This document shows positions 34,163 to 42,617 of a DNA stretch of 64,000 nucleotides, piece after piece (the first letter of the stretch is position 1; every line of letters starts with the position of its first letter). This DNA comes from Pseudomonas fulva (GTDB lineage Bacteria > Pseudomonadota > Gammaproteobacteria > Pseudomonadales > Pseudomonadaceae). The position numbers were made by a program, and so were the translations under genes. The stretch covers positions 45,087 through 109,086 of the forward strand of contig NZ_JADNYP010000017.1 in the NCBI RefSeq assembly GCF_015680705.1. Reading direction: 5' to 3'. A model generated the notes under the pieces. It ran no database searches. It saw nothing but the letters and a program-made list of their open reading frames with translations, and was not told the origin of the DNA.

Positions 34163-35422
34163 TTACTTGCGTTTCATCGACAGGAAGAACTCGTCGTTGG
34201 TCTTGGTCTGCTTGAGCTTGTCGACCAGGAACTCGATGGCGGCGACTTCGTCCATCGGGTGCAGCAGCTTGCGCAGGATCCACATGCGCTGCAGCTCGTC
34301 GTCGGCGGTCAGCAGCTCTTCGCGACGGGTGCCCGAACGGTTGATGTTGATGGCCGGGAACACGCGTTTCTCGGCAATGCGACGGTCAAGCGGCAGCTCC
34401 ATGTTGCCGGTGCCCTTGAACTCCTCGTAGATCACCTCGTCCATCTTCGAGCCGGTTTCGACCAGCGCGGTGGCGATGATGGTCAGCGAACCGCCTTCCT
34501 CGATATTGCGGGCAGCGCCGAAGAAACGCTTGGGCTTCTCCAGGGCATGGGCGTCGACACCACCGGTCAGGACCTTGCCGGAGCTCGGGATGACGGTGTT
34601 GTAGGCGCGCGCCAGACGGGTGATGGAGTCGAGCAGGATCACCACGTCCTTCTTGTGCTCGACCAGGCGCTTGGCCTTCTCGATGACCATCTCGGCGACC
34701 TGTACGTGGCGGGTCGGCGGCTCGTCGAAGGTCGAGGCGACCACTTCGCCACGCACGGTGCGCTGCATCTCGGTCACTTCTTCAGGACGTTCGTCGATCA
34801 GCAGGACGATCAGATGGCACTCGGGATTGTTACGGGTGATGTTGGCCGCGATGTTCTGCAGCATGATGGTCTTGCCCGCCTTCGGCGGGGCGACGATCAG
34901 GCCGCGCTGGCCCTTGCCGATAGGGGCGCACAGGTCGATGACACGACCGGTGAGGTCTTCGGTGGAGCCGTTGCCGGCCTCCATCGTCAACCGCTCGTTG
35001 GGGAACAGCGGCGTCAGGTTCTCGAAGAGGATCTTGTTCTTGGCGTTTTCCGGGCGGTCGAAATTGATGGTATCGACCTTCAGCAACGCGAAGTAACGCT
35101 CGCCTTCCTTGGGCGGGCGGATCTTGCCGACGATGGTATCGCCGGTGCGCAGGTTGAAGCGGCGGATCTGGCTAGGCGAGACATAGATGTCGTCGGGGCC
35201 GGCCAGGTAGGACGCATCGGCCGAACGCAGGAAACCGAATCCATCCTGGAGAATCTCCAGCACGCCGTCACCCGAGATCTCCTCGCCGCTTTTCGCATGT
35301 TTTTTCAACAGGGCGAAAATCACGTCCTGCTTGCGCGAACGGGCCATGTTTTCGATGCCCATCTGTTCGGCCATTTCCAGCAGATCGGTAATCGGCTTTT
35401 GCTTGAGTTCAGTCAGGTTCAT
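34163..35422 (-). CDS. rho: Transcription termination factor Rho
   Basis: This 419-residue hexameric RNA helicase terminates transcription. Motifs are the N-terminal MNLTELKQKPITDLLEMAE, RNA-binding cold-shock fold GFGFLRSADASYLAG, Walker A APPKAGKTIML, Walker B HLIVLLIDERPEEVTE and the R-loop near SGKVLTGGVDAHAL. The start at 35422 gives the standard length. The long 5' leader (about 190 nt to the trxA terminator) suits the known autoregulation of rho by its own product. Confidence 0.97.
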   Translation of the reverse strand: MNLTELKQKPITDLLEMAEQMGIENMARSRKQDVIFALLKKHAKSGEEISGDGVLEILQDGFGFLRSADASYLAGPDDIYVSPSQIRRFNLRTGDTIVGKIRPPKEGERYFALLKVDTINFDRPENAKNKILFENLTPLFPNERLTMEAGNGSTEDLTGRVIDLCAPIGKGQRGLIVAPPKAGKTIMLQNIAANITRNNPECHLIVLLIDERPEEVTEMQRTVRGEVVASTFDEPPTRHVQVAEMVIEKAKRLVEHKKDVVILLDSITRLARAYNTVIPSSGKVLTGGVDAHALEKPKRFFGAARNIEEGGSLTIIATALVETGSKMDEVIYEEFKGTGNMELPLDRRIAEKRVFPAININRSGTRREELLTADDELQRMWILRKLLHPMDEVAAIEFLVDKLKQTKTNDEFFLSMKRK

Positions 35423-35616
35423 AAGGGGAGTGACGTAATCATGTAAGAAGGGAGAATTAAGCTTCTGGCTTAATGAAGCCGCGCCGCAAGAAGGCGACAG
35501 GATCGCGTACTGATTCGAATTAGGGATGCGTCGGCGACGGCGTGCAGAGGGCACTGGAGAAGCAGTGCGAGGCCGAATGTAACACTTGCTTTTTTGGACG
35601 TCTAGTGGTCTTGAAA

Positions 35617-35646
35617 AGAAAAGCCCCGGATTTTCCGGGGCTTTTT
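35617..35646 (-). terminator. Intrinsic terminator between trxA and rho
   Basis: A 10-bp GC-rich stem (AAGCCCCGGA with its complement) has a TTT loop and is flanked by an A-run on one side and a T-run on the other. It would therefore act in either direction. It starts 6 nt after the trxA stop and isolates rho expression from trxA. Confidence 0.92.
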
Positions 35647-35651
35647 CCACA

Positions 35652-35981
35652 TCACAGGTGGGCGTCGAGAAACGCCTGCAGCTGAGACTTGGACAGGGCG
35701 CCGACCTTGGTCGCCTCGACATTGCCGTTCTTGAACAGCATCAGGGTCGGAATGCCGCGCACGCCATGCTTGGCCGGCGTATCCTGGTTGTCATCGATGT
35801 TCAGCTTGGCGATGGTCAGCTTGCCTTCGTAGGTGGAGGCGATGTCGTCCAGTACCGGCGCGATCATCTTGCATGGACCGCACCATTCGGCCCAGTAGTC
35901 GACCAGCACCGGGACTTGGGCCTGCAGCACTTCGGCCTCGAAGGTGGCGTCGGTGACGTGTTTGATAAGATCGCTGCTCAT
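35652..35981 (-). CDS. trxA: Thioredoxin 1
   Basis: This 109-residue cytoplasmic disulfide reductase has the active site WCGPC (Cys34, Cys37), the cis-Pro in RGIPTLMLF and the buried Asp in VDYWAEW. Length and sequence are those of TrxA. Order trxA-rho is conserved in Pseudomonas and E. coli. It is divergent from ppx with 246 nt between. Confidence 0.97.
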   Translation of the reverse strand: MSSDLIKHVTDATFEAEVLQAQVPVLVDYWAEWCGPCKMIAPVLDDIASTYEGKLTIAKLNIDDNQDTPAKHGVRGIPTLMLFKNGNVEATKVGALSKSQLQAFLDAHL

Positions 35982-36227
35982 GGATATCTCCAGATCGTAA
36001 GCAAGAAAAAAACTGGACCATCATATCTGCCCGGAGGCGTGACAGGAAGCGAAGGCCGATTGAGTGTAACTATAGTTGTGCATGACCAGACCAATCGAAA
36101 CCGTAACACGGCTGTCATAGCATTCCTGGGCCTGCGTGCCCAGCAGCAAGCCTGGCGACGCCACGCGTTGGCGAGCGCCCAGGATCGTGGCACGATTGCC
36201 AGGTACACGACCGAGACCACCGAGACC

Positions 36228-37730
36228 ATGCCGCATACCAAAGCGAAGAACCTGTCCCTCATCGCCGCCATCGACCTTGGCTCCAACAGTTTCCACATGG
36301 TCGTGGCCAAGGCCCATCATGGCGAGATCCGGATTCTCGAACGGCTGGGCGAAAAGGTGCAACTGGCCGCCGGCATCAACGAGGACCGCCTGCTCAGCGA
36401 AGAGGCCATGCAGCGCGGCCTCGATTGTCTCAAGCGCTTCGCCCAGCTGATAAACGGCATGCCGGACGGCTCCGTGCGGATCGTCGGCACCAACGCCCTG
36501 CGCGAGGCGCGCAACCGGGCCGAGTTCATCCAGCGCGCCCAGGCCATCCTAGGGCATCCGGTGGAAGTCATTTCCGGGCGCGAGGAAGCCCGGCTGATCT
36601 ACCTGGGCGTGTCGCACACGCTCGCCGATACACCCGGCAAGCGCCTGGTGGCCGACATCGGCGGCGGCAGCACCGAATTCATCATCGGCCAGCGTTTTGA
36701 GCCGTTGCTGCGCGAAAGCCTGCAGATGGGCTGCGTGAGTTTCACCCAGCGTTATTTCCGCGACGGCAAGGTCACCCCTGCCCGCTATGCCCAGGCCTAC
36801 ACCGCGGCGCGCCTAGAACTGATGAGCATCGAGAACGGCCTGCATCGCCTGGGCTGGGACGAGGCCATCGGCTCGTCTGGCACCATCCGCGCCATCGGTT
36901 CGGCGATCAAGGCCGGCGGCCAGGGTAGCGGCGAGGTCAATGCCGCCGGGCTGGCCTGGCTCAAGCGCAAGCTGTTCAAGCTGGGCGAGACCGACAAGAT
37001 CGACTTCGAGGGCGTCAAGCCAGACCGGCGGGCGATCTTTCCGGCCGGCCTGGCCATCCTCGAAGCGATCTTCGATGCGCTCGAGCTGCAACGCATGGAG
37101 CATTGCGACGGCGCGCTGCGCGAGGGCGTGCTCTACGATCTGCTCGGGCGTCACCAGCATGAAGACGTGCGCGAGCGCACCCTGAGCTCGCTGATGGAGC
37201 GCTATCACGTCGACCAGGGCCAGGCAGTACGGGTCGAGCGCAAGGCCCTGCATGCCTTCGACCAGGTGGCCGAAGCCTGGGGCCTGGCCGAGGGCAACTG
37301 GCGTGACCTGCTGGGTTGGGCGGCGAAGGTCCATGAAGTGGGCCTGGACATCGCCCACTACCATTACCACAAGCATGGCGCCTACCTGATCGAGCATTCC
37401 GACCTGGCAGGCTTCTCTCGCGAGGACCAGCAGATGCTGGCGCTGCTGGTGCGCGGCCACCGCCGCAACATTCCCAGGGACCGTTTCGCCGAATTCGGCG
37501 AAGCGGGTGCGGCGCTGATTCGTCTTTGTGTCCTGCTGCGTTTCGCCATCCTCTTTCACCACATCCGCGGCACTCAGCAGATGCCTGCCGTGGAGCTGCA
37601 GGCGGGCCAGGATCGGCTGGACGTGGTGTTTCCCGAAGGCTGGCTGGAGCAGAACCAGCTGACCCAGGCCGACTTCGCCAACGAGGCGGAGTGGCTGGCC
37701 CGGGTCGGCTTCGTCCTCAGCGTACGCTGA
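36228..37730 (+). CDS. ppx: Exopolyphosphatase
   Basis: This 500-residue Ppx/GppA-family enzyme releases phosphate from polyphosphate ends. The ASKHA nucleotide-fold motifs are present: AAIDLGSNSFHMVVA, the phosphate loop VADIGGGSTEFII and SSGTIRAIGSAI. A C-terminal HD-like helical domain follows (AAKVHEVGLDIAHYHYHKHG). The start at 36228 fits family length; a much longer upstream extension would run through trxA and is rejected. Its last 14 nt overlap the 3' end of ppk on the opposite strand. Confidence 0.95.
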   Translation: MPHTKAKNLSLIAAIDLGSNSFHMVVAKAHHGEIRILERLGEKVQLAAGINEDRLLSEEAMQRGLDCLKRFAQLINGMPDGSVRIVGTNALREARNRAEFIQRAQAILGHPVEVISGREEARLIYLGVSHTLADTPGKRLVADIGGGSTEFIIGQRFEPLLRESLQMGCVSFTQRYFRDGKVTPARYAQAYTAARLELMSIENGLHRLGWDEAIGSSGTIRAIGSAIKAGGQGSGEVNAAGLAWLKRKLFKLGETDKIDFEGVKPDRRAIFPAGLAILEAIFDALELQRMEHCDGALREGVLYDLLGRHQHEDVRERTLSSLMERYHVDQGQAVRVERKALHAFDQVAEAWGLAEGNWRDLLGWAAKVHEVGLDIAHYHYHKHGAYLIEHSDLAGFSREDQQMLALLVRGHRRNIPRDRFAEFGEAGAALIRLCVLLRFAILFHHIRGTQQMPAVELQAGQDRLDVVFPEGWLEQNQLTQADFANEAEWLARVGFVLSVR

Positions 37731-39948
37731 GGACCGGGTTGCTCAGGCGCTCCAGCAGGGTCGCCTGGGCATTGCGCGGGTTCTGGTTGCCGGTTGGCGT
37801 GCTGCGCACGTAGCGCCCATCGGACTGCAGGATCCAGGCGTGGGTATTGTCGGTCAGGTAGCTGTCCAGCTCCTTCTTGACCCGCATGATCAGTTTCTTG
37901 CCTTCGACCGGGAAACAGGTCTCGACCCGCTTGTCGAGGTTGCGCTCCATCCAGTCGGCGCTGGAGAGGAACATCTGTTCCTCGCCGCCATTGAGGAAGT
38001 AGAACACCCGCGTATGCTCCAGGAAGCGCCCGACGATCGAGCGCACCTGGATGTTGTGGGAGACGCCAGGTATCCCCGGACGCAGGCAGCACATGCCACG
38101 CACCACCAGGTCGATGCGCACGCCGGCCTGGCTGGCCTTGTAGAGTGCGCGAATGACCTTGGCATCGGTCAGCGAGTTGAACTTGGCGATGATGTGCGCC
38201 GGCTTGCCCTCGGCCGCGAACTGGGTCTCCCGGGCAATCATGTCGAGCATGCCTTTCTTCAAGGTGAACGGCGCATGCATGAGCTTTTTCATGCGCAGGG
38301 TCTTACCCATGCCGATCAGCTGGCTGAACAGCTTGCCGACGTCCTCGCACAGGGCGTCGTCGGAGGTCAGCAGGCTGTAGTCGGTGTACAGGCGAGCGTT
38401 GCCAGCATGGTAGTTGCCGGTGCCGAGGTGAGCATAGCGCACGATCTCGCCAGCCTCGCGACGCAGGATCAGCATCATCTTGGCGTGGGTCTTGAAGCCC
38501 ACCACGCCATAGATGACCACCGCGCCAGCGGCCTGCAGCCGGCTCGCCATCTGCAGGTTGGACTCTTCGTCGAAGCGCGCCCGCAGTTCGATCACCGCAG
38601 TGACCTCCTTGCCATTGCGCGCGGCATCGACCAGCGCGTCGACGATCTCGGAATTGGCCCCGCTGCGGTAGAGGGTCTGGCGCACGGCCAGCACGTGCGG
38701 ATCCTTGGCCGCCTGGCGCAGCAGGTCGATCACTGGCGTGAAGGATTCGAACGGGTGCATCAGCAGCACATCCTGCTTGCTGATCACGCTGAAGATGTTG
38801 TCGGCGTTCTGCAGCAGCTTGGGGATGGCGGGCGTGAAGGGGGTGTACTGCAGCTCGGGATGGCTGTCCAGACTGGTGATGCTGAACAGGCGCGTCAGGT
38901 TGACCGGGCCATTGACCTGGTACAACTCGCTCTCGCTGAGGCTGAATTGCTTGAGCAGGTAGTCGGACAGGTGTTTCGGACAGGTATCGGCCACTTCCAG
39001 GCGCACCGCGTCACCATAGCGGCGCGAGAACAGTTCGCCGCGCAAGGCCCGGGCGAGGTCCTCGACGTCTTCGGAGTCCAGAGCCAGGTCGGCGTTGCGG
39101 GTCAGGCGGAACTGGTAGCAGCCCTTGACCTTCATGCCCTGGAACAGGTCATCGGCATGAGCATGGATCATCGAGGAAAGGAATACATGGTTGGCACCCG
39201 GCCCGCCGACCTCCTCTGGCACGCGAATCACCCGGGGCAGCAGGCGCGGCGCGGGAATGATGGCGAGACCCGAATCGCGACCGAAGGCATCGACACCCTC
39301 GAGTTCGACGATGAAGTTCAGGCTCTTGTTGACCAGCAACGGGAACGGATGGGTCGGGTCGAGGCCGATCGGCGTGATGATCGGGGCGATCTCGTCACGG
39401 AAATAGCGACGGACCCAGGTCTTGAGCTTGGGCGTCCAGTAGCGGCGACGAATGAAGCGGATCTGGTGCTTCTCCAGTTCCGGCAGCAGCACGTCGTTGA
39501 GGATCGCGTACTGACGCTCGACCTCGATATGCACCAGTTCGCTGATCCGTGCCAGGGCCTGGTGTGGCTGCAGGCCATCGGCCCCGGCCAGCTCACGAGC
39601 GAAGGCAATCTGCTTCTTCAGACCGGCGACACGGATCTCGAAGAACTCGTCCAGGTTGCTCGAGAAGATCAGCAGGAATTTCAGGCGCTCGAGCAAGGGA
39701 TAGGACTCGTCCAGCGCCTGCTCCAGCACACGAATGTTGAACTGCAGCTGTGAAAGCTCGCGATGAATGTACAGGCTGCTGTCGTCCAGCCCCGGAATGC
39801 TGACCACCGGAGCGGGCGCTGGCGCCGGAGTTGGCGCTGCGGCCTCGGCCACCGGTTCGGCGGGCAGGTTCGCAGGCGTCTGCAGCAGTTCGCTGGGGAG
39901 CGCCTGGGCTTCCTTGTTTTCGACAGGTGTGGGCACTTCGTTATTCAT
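37717..39948 (-). CDS. ppk: Polyphosphate kinase 1
   Basis: This 743-residue enzyme makes polyphosphate from ATP. After a low-complexity Ala/Pro leader (residues 1-50) come the N-domain (YIHRELSQLQFNIRVLEQA), the head domain and the two phospholipase-D-like catalytic domains with RYAHLGTGNYHAGNARLYT, where the phosphohistidine lies. AGGA precedes the start MNNEVPTP. It converges with ppx, overlapping by 14 nt. A strong candidate PhoB-type promoter lies at 40281-40314, about 330 nt upstream. Confidence 0.96.
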   Translation of the reverse strand: MNNEVPTPVENKEAQALPSELLQTPANLPAEPVAEAAAPTPAPAPAPVVSIPGLDDSSLYIHRELSQLQFNIRVLEQALDESYPLLERLKFLLIFSSNLDEFFEIRVAGLKKQIAFARELAGADGLQPHQALARISELVHIEVERQYAILNDVLLPELEKHQIRFIRRRYWTPKLKTWVRRYFRDEIAPIITPIGLDPTHPFPLLVNKSLNFIVELEGVDAFGRDSGLAIIPAPRLLPRVIRVPEEVGGPGANHVFLSSMIHAHADDLFQGMKVKGCYQFRLTRNADLALDSEDVEDLARALRGELFSRRYGDAVRLEVADTCPKHLSDYLLKQFSLSESELYQVNGPVNLTRLFSITSLDSHPELQYTPFTPAIPKLLQNADNIFSVISKQDVLLMHPFESFTPVIDLLRQAAKDPHVLAVRQTLYRSGANSEIVDALVDAARNGKEVTAVIELRARFDEESNLQMASRLQAAGAVVIYGVVGFKTHAKMMLILRREAGEIVRYAHLGTGNYHAGNARLYTDYSLLTSDDALCEDVGKLFSQLIGMGKTLRMKKLMHAPFTLKKGMLDMIARETQFAAEGKPAHIIAKFNSLTDAKVIRALYKASQAGVRIDLVVRGMCCLRPGIPGVSHNIQVRSIVGRFLEHTRVFYFLNGGEEQMFLSSADWMERNLDKRVETCFPVEGKKLIMRVKKELDSYLTDNTHAWILQSDGRYVRSTPTGNQNPRNAQATLLERLSNPVLSVR

Positions 39949-40280
39949 CGGAACGTCCTGGAGGGCTGGCTGCCCTTTCATCGGTTGAGCGGCACGAACG
40001 GCGAAATGGCTCAGGATGCCATCAGCGCCTGTCCGCTTGAAAGCGGTCAAGGGCAAAGATCGACGGCCTTGCCGAGCCAGCCAGCGTGAAGGGCATCATG
40101 GGCAGGCATTTATGTGCCCATCGGCGAACAGGTCAGAGCATCGGCAGTGGCGTGGGTTTGCCGACCCGCAGCGCAACGGACGCCTCGCCGACAGCCAGGC
40201 AAGCCGATGAAGCAAGGCCCATGCACCGAAGGCAAGTTCATGGTGCACGCCCGGCCCCGCGCAGGCGGGCCGGCGCGATA
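39949..40280 (-). other. Long leader region of ppk with no gene seen
   Basis: If the PHO-box promoter is used this is untranslated leader. Small frames exist but show no ribosome-binding site or family similarity. Confidence 0.35.
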
Positions 40281-40314
40281 GTTATAGGCGTCCATTATGA
40301 CGCCGGCATGACAG
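40281..40314 (-). promoter_or_regulatory. Candidate PhoB-dependent promoter of ppk (PHO box plus -10)
   Basis: On the minus strand CTGTCAT-GCCG-GCGTCAT (40314 to 40297) matches the PHO-box consensus at 12 of 14 positions in the two 7-nt direct repeats with the correct 4-nt spacer. Exactly 10 nt further comes TATAAC (40286-40281), the -10 spacing seen in PhoB-activated promoters, where the PHO box replaces the -35. The implied mRNA has a 5' leader of about 325 nt before ppk. Confidence 0.65.
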
Positions 40315-40447
40315 GCCGCCGCAAGCCTGCGACTGATGGCGACAATGATTGTTCCTTGGAAACCGTTCACCTCGAGACACATTTGGACACTTTCGCGAAT
40401 CTGCGCGAAGGGGTAGGCTGCGCGTTCATTTCGCCAGCACCCATGAC

Positions 40448-41065
40448 ATGCTTCAACAATTCCTGCAGGATTTCGGCTACTTTGCCCTTTTTCTCGGCAC
40501 GTTTTTTGAAGGCGAGACCATTCTGGTTCTTGCGGGCTTCCTCGCGTTCCGCGGATACATGGACATCAACCTGGTAGTGCTGACCGCGTTTTGCGGCAGT
40601 TATGCCGGGGACCAGCTGTGGTACTTCATGGGCCGTCGGCACGGCCGCGCTTTGCTGGCACGCAAGCCGCGCTGGCAGGCCATGGGCGATCGCGCGCTGG
40701 AACACATCCGTCGGCATCCGGATATCTGGGTGTTGAGCTTCCGCTTCGTCTACGGGCTGCGCACGGTCATGCCGGTGGCCATCGGCCTGTCCGGCTATCC
40801 ACCGCGGCGCTACCTCCTGCTGAACGGCATCGGCGCCGCGGTGTGGGCATTGGCGCTGGGTGTCGCGGCCTATCACTTCGGCGCGATTCTCGAAGGCTTG
40901 CTTGGCAACGTGAAGAAGTACGAGCTGTGGGTGCTCGGTGGCTTGCTGGTACTGGGCGCGTTGCTGTGGATACGTCGCCGGTTCCGCACCGTTCGCGCCG
41001 AACGCAAGGCTGCCGCGCAGGCACTGGCCACACGCCAGGCCGAGCAAGGCAAGCACGAGCCCTGA
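40448..41065 (+). CDS. DedA-family membrane protein
   Basis: This 205-residue inner-membrane protein of the DedA/SNARE-associated superfamily has several helices and the conserved FGYFALFLGTFFEGETILVL re-entrant segment, plus RFVYGLRTVMPVAIGLSGYP with the functional Arg residues. Such proteins act as undecaprenyl-phosphate or phospholipid flippases/transporters and support proton-motive homeostasis. The first ATG in the family-like position (40448, MLQQFLQDFGYF) is used, although its ribosome-binding site is poor. Confidence 0.85.
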   Translation: MLQQFLQDFGYFALFLGTFFEGETILVLAGFLAFRGYMDINLVVLTAFCGSYAGDQLWYFMGRRHGRALLARKPRWQAMGDRALEHIRRHPDIWVLSFRFVYGLRTVMPVAIGLSGYPPRRYLLLNGIGAAVWALALGVAAYHFGAILEGLLGNVKKYELWVLGGLLVLGALLWIRRRFRTVRAERKAAAQALATRQAEQGKHEP

Positions 41066-41157
41066 TCCGACATCCGGCAGGCCTCGCCAATGCTGGGTAA
41101 CCCTGGGCATATCTGCCACACTAGGGTCATCGACGCCTAGATACTGGAGTACTGAGC

Positions 41158-41826
41158 ATGACAAAGAAAGTTGCGGTGATTCTCTCCGGCTGCGGCGTGT
41201 ATGACGGCGCCGAGATCCAGGAAAGCGTGATCACCTTGCTGCGCCTGGACCAGCGCGGCGCCCAGGTGCAGTGTTTCGCGCCGAACATTGCGCAACTGCA
41301 TGTGATCGATCACCTCACTGGCCAGACCATGCCCGAGTCGCGCAACGTCCTGGTCGAGTCGGCGCGCATCGCTCGCGGCCAGGTCAAAGACCTGCGCGAA
41401 GCCAATGCCGAGCAGTTCGATGCGCTGATCGTGCCAGGCGGTTTCGGCGCGGCCAAGAATCTTTCCAACTTCGCCCTGGAGGGCAGCGACTGCAGCGTCC
41501 ATCCAGACGTGCTGGCCTTGGCCGAAGCATTCGCCGAAGCCGGCAAGCCGGTTGGCCTGATCTGTATCGCCCCGGCCATGGCGGCGAAGATCTACGGTCC
41601 GGGCGTGGTCTGCACCATCGGCAACGATGCCGACACCAGCGCAGCCATGGTGAAGATGGGGGCTACCCACGAGCAGTGCGATGTCCATGACATCGTCGAG
41701 GATACCCAGCGCAAACTGGTCACCACGCCTGCCTACATGCTCGCCCAGTCCATCAGCGAAGCGGCCGGGGGCATCTACAAGCTGGTCGACCGGGTCCTGG
41801 AAATGACCCATGAAGGCGATCGGTAA
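41158..41826 (+). CDS. elbB: ElbB-type glyoxalase / class I amidotransferase-like protein
   Basis: This 222-residue DJ-1/PfpI superfamily protein starts KKVAVILSGCGVYDGAEIQE and has the nucleophile-elbow Cys in GLICIAPAMAAKIY. It also carries FDALIVPGGFGAAKNLSNFA and the VTTPAYMLAQSISEAAGGI end. E. coli ElbB has weak glyoxalase activity and was first linked to isoprenoid metabolism. Length is normal, and it is a single gene between dedA and the convergent yaiI. Confidence 0.92.
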   Translation: MTKKVAVILSGCGVYDGAEIQESVITLLRLDQRGAQVQCFAPNIAQLHVIDHLTGQTMPESRNVLVESARIARGQVKDLREANAEQFDALIVPGGFGAAKNLSNFALEGSDCSVHPDVLALAEAFAEAGKPVGLICIAPAMAAKIYGPGVVCTIGNDADTSAAMVKMGATHEQCDVHDIVEDTQRKLVTTPAYMLAQSISEAAGGIYKLVDRVLEMTHEGDR

Positions 41827-41834
41827 CGGTCGAT

Positions 41835-42299
41835 TCACCCCGGACCTGCCTGGCGCGCCAGGCGCGTCAGGATCCGGTCCAGCGAATTGGCAAAGGCCTG
41901 CTTGTCCCGCTCGCCGTAAGGTGGCTGGCCACCGCCGGCCTGCCCCTGCTCGCGCAATTCGGTGAACAGGTTGCGCACCGCCAACCTGTCCCCCATGTTG
42001 CGCTCGTCGAACTCGCGCCCTCGTGGATCCAGGGCCGCGACGCCCTTCTTCAGCAGTCGATCGGCCAGCGGGACGTCGCTGCAGATCACCAGCTCCCCTG
42101 GCAGGGCGTGCTCGACCAGATGGTCGTCGGCCGCATCCATGCCGCTGGGTACCACGATCAGGCGCACGCAGGCCAGCGCCGGCTTGGTCTGGGGCTGACC
42201 GGCCACCAGCATGACCTGCAACTTGCGCTTGAGCGCGAACTTGACCACCAGTTCCTTCGCGGCCTTGGGACACGCATCGGCATCGATCCATATACGCAT
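41835..42299 (-). CDS. YaiI/YqxD family protein (UPF0178)
   Basis: This 154-residue protein has the family start MRIWIDADACPKAAKELV and the acidic PIN-like core (SGMDAADDHLVEHALPGELV, then CSDVPLADRLLKKG, with ALDPRGREFDERNMGDRLA). The arrangement of conserved Asp residues resembles nucleases of the NYN/PIN type, but no activity is established. It converges on elbB with 8 nt between stops. Confidence 0.9.
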   Translation of the reverse strand: MRIWIDADACPKAAKELVVKFALKRKLQVMLVAGQPQTKPALACVRLIVVPSGMDAADDHLVEHALPGELVICSDVPLADRLLKKGVAALDPRGREFDERNMGDRLAVRNLFTELREQGQAGGGQPPYGERDKQAFANSLDRILTRLARQAGPG

Positions 42300-42617
42300 G
42301 CAACAGTTACCTGAAGACCGAACAAGGCTTCAGTATCCTTGGCCCCGACCGGCGTATCAATCGACCTTCACCGATGGCCGCCGCAGACCGTCGTTCATGA
42401 CGCAGGCGCCGCACCCCGGCTTATTGATCTTTCCTACCTCTCAAAGCGAATATTCGGTATCAAAAAGCCATTATTTTGCTTGTGAATCTGTTTATACTTG
42501 CGCCCCGCTCGTCATGGCGAGCATGCATCAAGGCACCTCGCTCAAGAGGAATTTGACGACAGCCTGGGAACGCCGCCCCGCCGATGCGGCCTCCCACGAC
42601 TCATGGAAGAAGTTCAG
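42300..42617 (+). promoter_or_regulatory. Promoter region of the lipoprotein/LpoB cluster
   Basis: This 318-nt stretch is AT-richer between about 42425 and 42500 and carries the -10-like hexamer TATACT at 42493-42498, roughly 120 nt before the first gene. No good -35 is seen. A GCTCG/CGAGC inverted repeat follows at about 42507-42522. Confidence 0.35.

Noticed and set aside
40110..40382. A 90-codon minus-strand frame upstream of ppk
   Set aside because: It overlaps the proposed PHO-box promoter, has no ribosome-binding site and a Cys/Ala-rich composition unlike real neighbours.
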